In this document: one piece after another, positions 41,911-50,837 of the stretch
Position numbering within the stretch: position 1 is the stretch's first letter
Layout: each line of letters begins with the position of its first letter
DNA from: Streptomyces akebiae
Lineage (GTDB): Bacteria > Actinomycetota > Actinomycetes > Streptomycetales > Streptomycetaceae
NCBI RefSeq assembly: GCF_019599145.1
Contig: NZ_CP080647.1
Location: 7,812,001 to 7,876,000 of the forward strand
Reading direction: 5' to 3'
Length of the DNA stretch: 64,000 bases
Made by a program: the position numbers and the translations under genes
Notes under the pieces: model-generated
Databases searched by the model: none
What the model was told of the DNA's origin: nothing
What the model saw: the letters and a program-made list of their open reading frames with translations, nothing else

Positions 41911-41933
41911 TTGTCAGTGCGGGGTCGTACGGT
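41911..41933 (+). promoter_or_regulatory. PafBC-type (RecA-independent) DNA-damage promoter of uvrB
   Basis: TTGTCAGTG (41911-41919), 8 nt, TACGGT (41928-41933) matches tTGTCRGTG-N8-TAnnnT exactly. The uvrB ATG follows 7 nt later, so the transcript is probably leaderless. Confidence 0.88.
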
Positions 41934-41940
41934 GGATTGC

Positions 41941-44076
41941 ATGCGGCCCGTTTCCAAGATCGAACGCACGGTGGCGCCTTTCGAGGTCGTCAGCCCCTAC
42001 CAGCCGAGCGGCGACCAGCCCACGGCCATCGCCGACCTCGCCCGGCGCATCAAGGCGGGTGAGAAGGACGTCGTCCTGCTCGGCGCGACCGGCACCGGTA
42101 AGTCCGCCACCACCGCGTGGATGATCGAGAAGCTCCAGCGCCCGACCCTGGTGATGGCGCCGAACAAGACACTGGCGGCCCAGCTGGCCAACGAGTTCCG
42201 CGAGCTGCTGCCGAACAACGCGGTCGAATACTTCGTCTCGTACTACGACTACTACCAGCCCGAGGCCTACGTCCCGCAGTCGGACACCTACATCGAGAAG
42301 GACTCCTCGATCAACGAGGAAGTGGAACGCCTGCGGCACTCCGCGACCAACTCGCTGCTCACCCGCCGCGACGTCGTCGTGGTCGCCTCCGTCTCCTGCA
42401 TCTACGGTCTCGGCACGCCGCAGGAGTACGTGGACCGCATGGTCCCCCTCAAGGTCGGCGAGGAGTTCGACCGGGACGAGCTGCTGCGCCGCTTCGTGGA
42501 CATCCAGTACACGCGCAACGACCTGGCGTTCACCCGCGGCACCTTCCGTGTCCGCGGCGACACCATCGAGATCTTCCCGGTGTACGAGGAGCTCGCCGTC
42601 CGCATCGAGATGTTCGGCGACGAGATCGAGGCCCTCTCCACCCTCCACCCCCTCACCGGCGAGATCATCAGCGACGACCAGCAGCTGTACGTCTTCCCGG
42701 CCTCCCACTACGTCGCCGGCCCCGAGCGCCTGGAGCGCGCCGCCAACGACATCGAGAAGGAGCTGGGGGAGCGCCTGGCGGAGTTGGAGAAACAGGGCAA
42801 GCTCCTGGAGGCCCAGCGGCTGCGGATGCGCACGACGTACGACCTGGAGATGCTCCGCCAGATCGGCTCCTGCTCCGGTGTGGAGAACTACTCGATGCAC
42901 TTCGACGGCCGTGAGCCGGGCTCCCCGCCGAACACCCTGCTGGACTACTTCCCGGACGACTTCCTCCTCGTCATCGACGAGTCCCACGTCACCGTGCCCC
43001 AGATCGGCGCGATGTACGAGGGCGACGCCTCCCGCAAGCGCACCCTCGTCGACCACGGCTTCCGGCTGCCCTCCGCCCTGGACAACCGCCCCCTGAAGTG
43101 GGAGGAGTTCCAGGAGCGCGTCGGCCAGACGGTGTATCTCTCGGCGACCCCCGGCCAGTACGAGCTGTCCCGCTCCGACGGCCACGTCGAGCAGATCATC
43201 CGCCCCACCGGCCTGGTCGACCCCGAGGTCGTCGTCAAGCCCACCGAGGGCCAGATCGACGACCTGGTGCACGAGATCCGCACGCGCACCGAGAAGGACG
43301 AGCGCGTCCTCGTCACCACCCTCACCAAGAAGATGGCCGAGGACCTCACCGACTACTTCCTGGAGCTCGGCATCCAGGTCCGCTACCTCCACAGCGATGT
43401 CGACACCCTGCGCCGCGTCGAACTGCTGCGCGAGCTGCGCGCCGGTGAGTACGACGTCCTGGTCGGCATCAACCTCCTCCGGGAGGGCCTCGACCTCCCG
43501 GAGGTCTCCCTGGTGGCGATCCTCGACGCGGACAAGGAGGGCTTCCTGCGCTCGGGGACCTCGCTGATCCAGACCATCGGCCGCGCCGCGCGCAATGTGT
43601 CGGGGCAGGTCCATATGTACGCCGACAAGATCACCCCCGCGATGGCGAGGGCCATCGACGAGACCAACCGGCGCCGGGAGAAGCAGGTCGCGTACAACAA
43701 GGCCAAGGGCATCGACCCCCAGCCGCTCCGCAAGAAGATCAACGACATCGTCGCGCAGATCGCGCGCGAGGACGTCGACACCGAGCAGCTGCTCGGCTCC
43801 GGCTATCGCAAGGGCAAGGACGGCACCAGCGCCAAGGCCCCCGTGCCCTCCCTCGGTGGCAAGGCGGCCAAGTCCGCCAAGGGCAGGACCAAGGCCGCCG
43901 AGGCCGTCCCGACCGACCGTCCCGCGGTCGAGCTCGCCCAGCAGATCGAGGACATGACGGAGCGCATGCGCGCGGCCGCCGCCGAGCTGCAGTTCGAGAT
44001 CGCCGCGCGGCTGCGTGACGAGGTCTCCGAGATGAAGAAGGAACTGCGGCAGATGAGGGAGGCGGGCCTGGCCTGA
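41941..44076 (+). CDS. uvrB: Excinuclease ABC subunit B
   Basis: A 711-residue damage-verifying helicase-like subunit of nucleotide excision repair. Walker A is GATGTGKS (about residues 41-48). The [12 protein letters not shown] beta-hairpin that inserts beside the lesion, DESH motif II, and the helicase motifs ending QTIGRAARN follow. A C-terminal UVR domain ([31 protein letters not shown]) binds UvrC. Start ATG 41941 gives the usual N-terminus ([18 protein letters not shown]). Expression is predicted to be induced by DNA damage through the promoter just upstream. Confidence 0.97.
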   Translation: MRPVSKIERTVAPFEVVSPYQPSGDQPTAIADLARRIKAGEKDVVLLGATGTGKSATTAWMIEKLQRPTLVMAPNKTLAAQLANEFRELLPNNAVEYFVSYYDYYQPEAYVPQSDTYIEKDSSINEEVERLRHSATNSLLTRRDVVVVASVSCIYGLGTPQEYVDRMVPLKVGEEFDRDELLRRFVDIQYTRNDLAFTRGTFRVRGDTIEIFPVYEELAVRIEMFGDEIEALSTLHPLTGEIISDDQQLYVFPASHYVAGPERLERAANDIEKELGERLAELEKQGKLLEAQRLRMRTTYDLEMLRQIGSCSGVENYSMHFDGREPGSPPNTLLDYFPDDFLLVIDESHVTVPQIGAMYEGDASRKRTLVDHGFRLPSALDNRPLKWEEFQERVGQTVYLSATPGQYELSRSDGHVEQIIRPTGLVDPEVVVKPTEGQIDDLVHEIRTRTEKDERVLVTTLTKKMAEDLTDYFLELGIQVRYLHSDVDTLRRVELLRELRAGEYDVLVGINLLREGLDLPEVSLVAILDADKEGFLRSGTSLIQTIGRAARNVSGQVHMYADKITPAMARAIDETNRRREKQVAYNKAKGIDPQPLRKKINDIVAQIAREDVDTEQLLGSGYRKGKDGTSAKAPVPSLGGKAAKSAKGRTKAAEAVPTDRPAVELAQQIEDMTERMRAAAAELQFEIAARLRDEVSEMKKELRQMREAGLA

Positions 44077-44165
44077 CCTCCACCACGGGCACCGGGGGAG
44101 GGGTGGGCCCGGCGTCGGCGCGCTGTGTTGCAAGACCGACACAAAGTGCGACACAGGCTGCGGCA

Positions 44166-44188
44166 ATGTCAGTGCCGCTGCGTAAGGT
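44166..44188 (+). promoter_or_regulatory. PafBC-like promoter upstream of terD
   Basis: ATGTCAGTG (44166-44174), 8 nt, TAAGGT (44183-44188) differs from tTGTCRGTG-N8-TAnnnT only at the weakly conserved first base. The TerD start codon is 58 nt further, behind a normal ribosome binding site. Confidence 0.65.
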
Positions 44189-44245
44189 GCTGAACATCCG
44201 CGGACTCCGCGGGAACAGGGGACAGCTCGAGAGGGGAATCAGCGC

Positions 44246-44824
44246 GTGACCGTCAATATGACCAAGGGTCAGGCCATCAGTCTGCAGAAGAACGACGGAG
44301 GCAGCCTGACCGCGGTGCGCATGGGTCTCGGCTGGCAGGCTGCCCCCAGGCGCGGCCTGTTCGGATCCCGCACCCGTGAGATCGACCTCGACGCGTCCGC
44401 CGTGCTGTTCGCGGACAAGCAGCCCGTCGACGTCGTCTTCTTCCGTCACCTGGTGAGCGACGACGGCTCCGTCCGGCACACCGGCGACAACCTGGTCGGC
44501 GGCGTCGGCCAGGGCGGCGACGACGAGGCGATCCTCGTCGACCTGGCCCGGGTGCCGGTCCACATCGACCAGATCGTCTTCACCGTGAACTCCTTCACGG
44601 GCCAGACCTTCCAGGAAGTGCAGAACGCGTTCTGCCGACTGGTCGACGAGACCAACGGCCAGGAGCTGGCGCGCTACACCCTCGCGGGCGGCGGCCAGTA
44701 CACCGCCCAGATCATGGCCAAGGTGCACCGAGCGGGCGCGGGCTGGCAGATGACCGCCATCGGCACGCCCGCCAACGGCCGCACCTTCCAGGACCTGATG
44801 CCGGCGGTCCTGCCGGTCCTGTAG
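44246..44824 (+). CDS. terD: TerD family stress protein
   Basis: A 192-residue Ca2+-binding TerD protein. GDNLVGGVGQGGDDEAILVDLARVP holds the acidic Ca2+ site; IDLDASAVLFADKQPVDVVFF and ELARYTLAGGGQYTA are standard TerD strands. TerD proteins are linked to tellurite and other envelope/DNA stress and form complexes with TerC-type membrane proteins. GAGGGG precedes GTG 44246. The TerD/FtsK-like gene follows 44 bp downstream and terC about 2.4 kb downstream. Confidence 0.92.
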   Translation: MTVNMTKGQAISLQKNDGGSLTAVRMGLGWQAAPRRGLFGSRTREIDLDASAVLFADKQPVDVVFFRHLVSDDGSVRHTGDNLVGGVGQGGDDEAILVDLARVPVHIDQIVFTVNSFTGQTFQEVQNAFCRLVDETNGQELARYTLAGGGQYTAQIMAKVHRAGAGWQMTAIGTPANGRTFQDLMPAVLPVL

Positions 44825-44868
44825 GCACACCGAGTACACAGAGCACGCGACACAGGGGGACGAAGTCG

Positions 44869-46923
44869 ATGACGGCCGAGCTGGTCCGGGGGCAGAACCA
44901 TCCGCTGCCCGAGGTCCGACTGGAAATCCGCGTCTCGGCCGGCACGCCGATCGTGGCCGGTGCCACGCTCGGCGACGAGCACGGCCGGGTGCAGGGCGTC
45001 GAGTGGGTCGCCCACCCGGGCGCGCCCACCCTGCCGGGACTCGAGGTGCCCAGGCAGGCGGCTGCCGACCATCGCCTCGCCGTGGACCTCGACGCCCTGG
45101 CGCCGTCCGTGCACCGGGTGACCGTGCTGCTAGCCCTCCCCACGGGGACCGGCGGCCCGGCGCGCTTCGGCGCCGTGGCCGCCCCCTTCGTCGCGGTCAC
45201 CGGCCTCGACGGCACCGAGGTCGCCAGCTACACCATCACCGACCTCGAACCGGAGTCGGCCGTCGTCGCCCTGGAGCTGTATCGCAGGCAGGGTGCCTGG
45301 AAGGTCCGCGCGGTCGGCCAGGGATACGCCGGTGGCCTCGCCGCGCTGCTCGCCGACCAGGGTCTGCCGCAGGCCCAGCAGCTGGCCGGCAGCATCAACG
45401 AGGCAGTGGCACAGGGCCTCGCCCGCTCGGTGGCGGCCCCTCCGCCCCGGCTGCCGGACGCGGACCGCCCGCACCGGACGACGGCGCCCGCGACGGGCCC
45501 CGACGAGACTCACGGCGGCGCGACACCGCAGGGTGCGACCGGCAACCCCGTGCCGTCCCAGGGTCACCAGCCCACCTCTCCGTACGGCACGACACCCCCG
45601 TACGGCTCTCCGCACGACGGCACGCGGCCCGACCACGCGGCCGCGCAGCACGGCGGCACGACCCCGGCCGACCCGGCCGCCGGGCAGCCGGCTTCCGCCA
45701 CCGCCGGCGGCCCCGTCAACTACAGCCACCCCGGCCGTCAGACCACCGCGCCGCCCCCGCCCCCGCCGACCGCGCCTCCGGCCCAGCCCGGACAGCCCGC
45801 GCGGCCCGTCGCCGGCGACGCGACCGGCTGGTCCATGGAGGAGCGTCTCTACAACCAGGTGTGGGGCATGTTCGAGGACCTCGCCCGCACCACGGCCGCG
45901 TACCGCAGCGCCGTCGACTTCGCCGAATCGCGGATGGAACAGGAGCTGGACAAGGTCCTGTCCGACCCGCGCAGCCGCATCAGCGGCCAGGGCGACGCCG
46001 CGCGCGAGGCGGCCCGCGCCAAGCACGCCCAGCTCGTCGACCAGGCCAGGGCCGCCCTCGACCGGGACCTGGCCCAGCTCGGGGCCGAGGCGGACGTCGT
46101 CGAGCCCGCGTTGCCCCCGGCGTACGCGAGCTGGGACAACCCCGTCTGGCACGGTTACCGGGTGCCGATGGAGATACCGATGGCGCTGCGTCTGGGTGAT
46201 CTCCATCTGCCGGAGAGCGAGGACGTGCGCATCCCGATGCTGGTCCGGCTGCCGCTGGAGCGCGGCCTGTGGATCGACAGCGGTCGCTCCGGCGACTCGC
46301 TCGCCGACACCGACGAGCTCCGCCGCCTCGCGCTGGACACGGCAGTGGCTCTCGCCGCCCGACTGCTCGCGGTCTACCCGCCGGGCGAGTTCGCCGTGCA
46401 CGTCGTCGACCCGGCAGGAGCGGGCTCGTCCGCGTTGGCGCCTCTGACGCAGGCCGGTGTGCTCGCCGGGCCGCCCGCCACCGGAGCCGCGGGTGTCTCG
46501 GAGGTACTGGGGCGGCTCACCCAGCGCGTCGACCTCGTGCAGATGGCGGTGCGCGGGGGCGCGGCCGACGCGCTGCCCCCGGGCTTCGACACGGCCGAAC
46601 AACTGCTGATCGTCAACGACTTCCCGCACGGCTTCGACGACCGTGCCGTCACCCAGCTCCGCTACCTCGCGGACGAGGGCCCCGCCGTCGGGGTCCACCT
46701 CATGATGGTCGCCGACCGGCAGGACGCCGCCGCCTACGGGCCGTTGCTCGACCCGCTGTGGCGTTCGCTGATGCGACTCACACCCACCCCCGATGACCAC
46801 CTCGCCGATCCCTGGGTCGGCCACGCGTGGACATACGAGCCGTCGACCATCCCGCCCGGCAGCACAGTCATGCACGACGTGCTCGCGCGTGTAGCGGAGG
46901 CCCGCCGCTCCTGGAACCGCTGA
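44869..46923 (+). CDS. TerD domain fused to a degenerate FtsK/HerA-like domain
   Basis: A 684-residue protein. Residues 1-180 are a diverged TerD domain (RLEIRVSAGTPIVAGATL-like start; VASYTITDLEPESAVVALELY). Residues 190-320 are a Pro/Thr/Gly-rich linker; about 325-405 form a helical, probably coiled-coil, segment. The C-terminal 280 residues resemble the FtsK/HerA-type region of streptomycete proteins (LPLERGLWIDSG; LLAVYPPGEFAVHVVDPAGAG; LLIVNDFPHGFDDRAVTQLRYLADEG). No Walker A lysine is visible, so ATPase activity is doubtful. It sits in a ter cluster and probably shares the terD promoter. Confidence 0.75.
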   Translation: MTAELVRGQNHPLPEVRLEIRVSAGTPIVAGATLGDEHGRVQGVEWVAHPGAPTLPGLEVPRQAAADHRLAVDLDALAPSVHRVTVLLALPTGTGGPARFGAVAAPFVAVTGLDGTEVASYTITDLEPESAVVALELYRRQGAWKVRAVGQGYAGGLAALLADQGLPQAQQLAGSINEAVAQGLARSVAAPPPRLPDADRPHRTTAPATGPDETHGGATPQGATGNPVPSQGHQPTSPYGTTPPYGSPHDGTRPDHAAAQHGGTTPADPAAGQPASATAGGPVNYSHPGRQTTAPPPPPPTAPPAQPGQPARPVAGDATGWSMEERLYNQVWGMFEDLARTTAAYRSAVDFAESRMEQELDKVLSDPRSRISGQGDAAREAARAKHAQLVDQARAALDRDLAQLGAEADVVEPALPPAYASWDNPVWHGYRVPMEIPMALRLGDLHLPESEDVRIPMLVRLPLERGLWIDSGRSGDSLADTDELRRLALDTAVALAARLLAVYPPGEFAVHVVDPAGAGSSALAPLTQAGVLAGPPATGAAGVSEVLGRLTQRVDLVQMAVRGGAADALPPGFDTAEQLLIVNDFPHGFDDRAVTQLRYLADEGPAVGVHLMMVADRQDAAAYGPLLDPLWRSLMRLTPTPDDHLADPWVGHAWTYEPSTIPPGSTVMHDVLARVAEARRSWNR

Positions 46924-47037
46924 GGAGACCGCCGGGCCCAGCCCGTACCAAGCCCTCGTAAAGCCTTCTGACCTGCTGTTTTGATTCTTTCTTTGCCTCT
47001 CCCTTTACCTTCTCTTGGTGATTCGGTACTCTTTTCG

Positions 47038-47168
47038 TGCGGAGGGGAGTACTCCCTACATGCTGCGGCGTACCCGTCAATACGGATCGATCCCGATCCC
47101 GGGGCGTCGGCCCGGCGGCACCAGGCGTTGTGGAACGCCCTGGAGGACCGGGTGGAAGAGACCTCCGG
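47038..47168 (+). ncRNA. yybP-ykoY (Mn2+) riboswitch upstream of terC
   Basis: The 290-bp leader before the TerC gene contains the class signatures in order. CGGAGG (47040-47045) pairs with CCTCCG (47162-47167) as P1. GGGGAGTA is at 47044-47051, CGTCAATACG at about 47076-47085, and AGAGACC just before the P1 3' strand. yybP-ykoY RNAs sense Mn2+ and control MntP, Mn2+-exporting P-type ATPases and TerC/YkoY proteins. The match here is to known consensus elements; the intervening stem is enlarged and ligand response is untested. Confidence 0.82.
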
Positions 47169-47213
47169 TAGCGACGACGCTGAAATTTGCCGTTACGTAC
47201 TGCCGGAGGCGCA

Positions 47214-48215
47214 GTGGATGTTTCCGTGACCCTATGGGTCCTCACAGTGGTGGGCCTTGCCGCCCTCATCGCGGTCGACTTCTTCATCGGCCGCAAGCCC
47301 CATGACGTGTCCATCAAGGAAGCCGGGATCTGGACGATCGTCTGGATCGTCCTGGCCGCCCTCTTCGGAGTCGGGCTCCTCGTCTTCGGCGGCGGTCAGC
47401 CGGCCGGAGAGTTCTTCGCGGGCTTCATCACCGAGAAGTCCCTGAGCGTCGACAACCTCTTCGTCTTCGTCCTGATCATGGCGAAGTTCGCGGTGCCGTC
47501 CCAGTATCAGCAGCGGGTGCTGCTGATCGGTGTGCTGATAGCCCTGGTGCTCCGCGCGATCTTCATCGCCGCGGGCGCGGCGATCCTCGCCAGCTTCGCC
47601 TGGGTCTTCTACATCTTCGGCGCGTTCCTGATCTACACCGCCTGGAAGCTGATCCAGGAGGCCAGGGCCGAGGAGTCCGAGGAGGACTGGGAGGAGAACA
47701 AGCTCCTCAAGGCCGCCGAGAAGCGCTTCGGCGTCGCCGACCGGTACCACGGCACCAAGCTGTGGATCGAGCAGAACGGCAAGCGCGTCATGACGCCGAT
47801 GCTCGTCGTGATGCTCGCCATCGGTACCACGGACGTCCTCTTCGCACTGGACTCCATCCCCGCGATCTTCGGCCTGACCCAGGACCCGTACATCGTGTTC
47901 ACGGCCAACGCGTTCGCGCTCATGGGCCTGCGCCAGCTGTACTTCCTCATCGGCGGTCTGCTGAAGAAGCTGGTCCACCTGTCCTACGGACTGTCGGTCA
48001 TCCTCGGCTTCATCGGTGTGAAGCTGGTGCTGCACGCCTTGCACGAGTCCGGGGTACACGTTCCTGAGATCTCCATCCCGGTGTCTCTCGGCGTGATCTG
48101 CGCGGTGCTGATCGTCACCACGATCACCAGCCTGATCGCGTCGAAGAAGCAGGCGCAGGCCGAGGCAGAGCAGAACAAGGCCGAAGGCGCGGAGAAGGAC
48201 AGCGTCGAGGCCTGA
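47214..48215 (+). CDS. TerC family membrane protein, probable Mn2+ exporter
   Basis: A 333-residue protein with about nine helices. Acidic residues within helices (AVDFFIGRKPHD; SLSVDNLFVFVLI; TTDVLFALDSIPAIFG) are the TerC hallmark. Family members (Alx, MeeY/MeeF) export Mn2+ and protect metalated exoenzymes. Start GTG 47214 has GGAGG four nt upstream; a GTG at 47226 is the alternative. The preceding riboswitch supports Mn2+ as the effector. Downstream is a strong terminator, so it is probably transcribed alone or with read-through from the TerD genes. Confidence 0.9.
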   Translation: MDVSVTLWVLTVVGLAALIAVDFFIGRKPHDVSIKEAGIWTIVWIVLAALFGVGLLVFGGGQPAGEFFAGFITEKSLSVDNLFVFVLIMAKFAVPSQYQQRVLLIGVLIALVLRAIFIAAGAAILASFAWVFYIFGAFLIYTAWKLIQEARAEESEEDWEENKLLKAAEKRFGVADRYHGTKLWIEQNGKRVMTPMLVVMLAIGTTDVLFALDSIPAIFGLTQDPYIVFTANAFALMGLRQLYFLIGGLLKKLVHLSYGLSVILGFIGVKLVLHALHESGVHVPEISIPVSLGVICAVLIVTTITSLIASKKQAQAEAEQNKAEGAEKDSVEA

Positions 48216-48247
48216 CCGAGGCCGGCACCGCACAGCACACACGGCTT

Positions 48248-48302
48248 GGGGCCCCGCACGACGGACACGCAGTTCCACGCGTCCACCGGAGTGCGGGGCC
48301 CC
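48248..48302 (+). terminator. Terminator after terC
   Basis: Perfect 12-bp arms GGGGCCCCGCAC (48248-48259) and GTGCGGGGCCCC (48291-48302), with a further GGAC/GTCC pairing in the loop, end the TerC transcript 24 bp before the antiporter gene. Confidence 0.75.
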
Positions 48303-48325
48303 TGCACGTCTGAAAGGATCACCGC

Positions 48326-49426
48326 ATGCTCGCTCGGCTCCGGTCGCTCACGACGCGATGGACTGCTGTCGTCCCGGTGGCCGCGGTCGTCCTGCTCGCT
48401 CTGACCTGGGGACGTGATCTGCCCCCTGCGGCTGTCGCCCTGGTGACCATGGTGCTCGCGGGAGCCGTGCTGGCCGCCGTGCACCACGCCGAGGTCGTCG
48501 CACACCGGGTCGGTGAACCCTTCGGCTCCCTCGTCCTCGCCGTCGCCGTCACCATCATCGAGGTCGCCCTGATCGTCACGTTGATGGCCGACGGCGGGGA
48601 CAAGAGCTCGACCCTCGCCCGCGACACCGTCTTCGCCGCCGTGATGATCACCTGCAACGGCATCGTCGGCATCTGCCTGCTCGTCGCCTCACTGCGCCAC
48701 GGGCTCGCGGTCTTCAACCCCGAGGGCACCGGCGCCGCCCTCGCCACGGTCGCGACGCTGGCCACGCTCAGCCTGGTGCTCCCCACCTTCACCACCAGCA
48801 AGCCCGGCCCCGAGTTCTCCACGGCCCAGCTCACCTTCGCGGCCCTGTCCTCACTGGCCCTGTACGGGCTGTTCGTCGCCACGCAGACCGTGCGCCACCG
48901 GGACTACTTCCTGCCGATCACCAGGATGGGCGAGGTGATCACCCAGGACGACCACGCCGAGGCGCCTTCGGCCCGTACCGCCGGGATCAGCCTCGGACTG
49001 CTCGGTCTGGCGCTCGTCGGCGTGGTCGGCCTCGCCAAGGGCGTCTCTCCGACCATCGAGTCCGGTGTCGAGGGAGCGGGACTGCCGCACGCGGTCGTCG
49101 GTGTGATCATCGCGCTGCTGGTGCTGCTGCCGGAGACGATCGCCGCGCTGCGCGCCGCCCGCCGCGACCGCGTCCAGACCAGCCTCAACCTGGCCCTCGG
49201 CTCCGCCATGGCCAGCATCGGTCTCACCATCCCGGCCGTCGCCCTCGCCTCGGTCTGGCTCTCCGGACCACTCGTCCTCGGCCTCGGCGCCACCCACATG
49301 GTGCTGCTCGCCCTGACCGTCGTGGTCGCCTCGCTGACCGTGGTCCCGGGACGCGCGACACCGCTCCAGGGCGGGGTGCACCTGGTGCTGTTCGCGGCCT
49401 ATCTGGAGCTGGCGGTGAACCCGTAG
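48326..49426 (+). CDS. Ca2+:H+ antiporter (CaCA superfamily, ChaA-like)
   Basis: A 366-residue protein with about eleven helices in two inverted halves. The alpha repeats are visible: VAHRVGEPFGSLVLAVAVTIIEVALI and LPHAVVGVIIALLVLLPETIAALRAAR, each with the membrane glutamate needed for cation exchange. It exports Ca2+ (or Na+/K+ in ChaA). ATG 48326 follows AAAGGATC. It is downstream of the Mn2+-linked TerC gene but separated by a terminator. Confidence 0.88.
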   Translation: MLARLRSLTTRWTAVVPVAAVVLLALTWGRDLPPAAVALVTMVLAGAVLAAVHHAEVVAHRVGEPFGSLVLAVAVTIIEVALIVTLMADGGDKSSTLARDTVFAAVMITCNGIVGICLLVASLRHGLAVFNPEGTGAALATVATLATLSLVLPTFTTSKPGPEFSTAQLTFAALSSLALYGLFVATQTVRHRDYFLPITRMGEVITQDDHAEAPSARTAGISLGLLGLALVGVVGLAKGVSPTIESGVEGAGLPHAVVGVIIALLVLLPETIAALRAARRDRVQTSLNLALGSAMASIGLTIPAVALASVWLSGPLVLGLGATHMVLLALTVVVASLTVVPGRATPLQGGVHLVLFAAYLELAVNP

Positions 49427-49436
49427 GCCACCGGAG

Positions 49437-50747
49437 TCAGCCTGTCGCGGGCTCCGCCTCCGCCGGTGTCGGCAGGGACACCGGCCGGGTCTCCGGCAGC
49501 AGGGCGAAGCAGCCCAGGCTCAGCAGGGCGATCCCGGTGAGATAGGCGCCCACACCCCACGGCACCCGTCCGCCCTGGGCCACGGCGGTGGCCACGATCG
49601 GGGTCAGGGCTCCACCGAGCACCCCGCCGAGGTTGTAGCCGACGGCGGCCCCCGTGCAGCGCACACGGGGCGCGTACAGCTCGGGCAGGTACGCGGCGAT
49701 GACGGCGAACATGGTGACGAAGGCGAGCATGGCCACGAGGAAACCGAAGAAGATCAGCAGGGGTTCGCCGGTCGCCAGGAGCGCGACCATGGGGAACATC
49801 CACAGCACGGTGACGCCACAGCCGATCAGGCACATCGGGCGCCGCCCGTACCGGTCGCCGAGCACCGCCGCCAGTGGTGTCAGAGCGCCCTTCACCACAA
49901 CGGCGCCCATGATGCAGGTCAGCATGACCGTGCGGCTCACCCCGAGGCGCTCGGTGCCGTACGCGAGGGACCAGGTCGTCACCGAGTAGAAGACCGCATA
50001 CCCGATCGCGAGAGCGCCGGCCGTCAGCAGGACGAGCCGCCAGTGGCCGCGCACGACCTCGGCGAGCGGCACGCGCGCGGGTTCGTCGATCTGCAGGAAC
50101 TGCGGGCTCTCCGTGAGCGACGACCGCAGCCACAGCCCCGCGACGGCCAGGACGCCCGCCGCCCAGAACGGCACACGCCACCCCCAGGCGGCGAACTGGG
50201 CCTCCGTCAGGGTCGCCGACAGCGCGAGCATCACCCCGTTGGCCAGCAGGAACCCCACCGCGGGACCCACCTGGGGAAAGCTCGACCACAGTCCGCGGCG
50301 ATCGGCCGGCGCGTGCTCCGCCGTCAGCAGCACCGCCCCGCCCCACTCCCCACCGAGCCCGAGCCCTTGCAGGAAGCGCAGCACGAGCAGGAGGAAGGGG
50401 GCGGTGACACCGATCGAGTCGAAGGTGGGGACGCAGCCGACGGCCACGGTCGCGCCCCCGGTCAGCAGCAGCGAGGCGACGAGGACCGGCCTCCGCCCGT
50501 GCCGGTCCCCGATGTGCCCGAACAGCACCGAGCCGAGCGGCCGCGCCACGAACCCGACCCCGAAGGTCGCGAAGGCCGCGAGGGTCCCGGCCAGGGGTGA
50601 GAACGTCGGGAAGAACAGTGGCCCCAGAACGAGGGCCGCCGCCGTCCCGTAGACGAAGAAGTCGTAGAACTCGATGGCCGTCCCGGCGAGCGAGGCGCAC
50701 GCCAGGCGCAGCATGGAGGGCGGTTTCACGGTGCGTGCAGGTTGCAT
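49437..50747 (-). CDS. MFS transporter, metabolite:H+ symporter (MHS) type
   Basis: A 436-residue 12-helix carrier. The N-terminal ASLAGTAIEFYDFFVYGTAAALV, the loop 2-3 motif GHIGDRHGRRPVL, its repeat LGDRYGRRPMCL, and RFLQGLGLGGEWGGAVLL are those of the MHS family (ProP, ShiA, KgtP). Substrates are typically carboxylates, betaines or shikimate. aroQ lies about 1.2 kb away, divergent, so shikimate-pathway acids are a possible but unsupported guess. It begins about 90 bp after the S66 peptidase gene on the same strand. Confidence 0.88.
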   Translation of the reverse strand: MQPARTVKPPSMLRLACASLAGTAIEFYDFFVYGTAAALVLGPLFFPTFSPLAGTLAAFATFGVGFVARPLGSVLFGHIGDRHGRRPVLVASLLLTGGATVAVGCVPTFDSIGVTAPFLLLVLRFLQGLGLGGEWGGAVLLTAEHAPADRRGLWSSFPQVGPAVGFLLANGVMLALSATLTEAQFAAWGWRVPFWAAGVLAVAGLWLRSSLTESPQFLQIDEPARVPLAEVVRGHWRLVLLTAGALAIGYAVFYSVTTWSLAYGTERLGVSRTVMLTCIMGAVVVKGALTPLAAVLGDRYGRRPMCLIGCGVTVLWMFPMVALLATGEPLLIFFGFLVAMLAFVTMFAVIAAYLPELYAPRVRCTGAAVGYNLGGVLGGALTPIVATAVAQGGRVPWGVGAYLTGIALLSLGCFALLPETRPVSLPTPAEAEPATG

Positions 50748-50837
50748 GCCGCGTCAACTACCCACGGTGACGGGCGGTTACGGGGGCGTGCGGGGGCCCG
50801 TGCGAGGCCAAGGTGGTTCGGGAGGCGTCAACGGGTC

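Noticed and set aside
41881..41940. LexA/SOS box upstream of uvrB
   Set aside because: No GAAC-N4-GTTC type palindrome is present; the PafBC-type motif fits instead.
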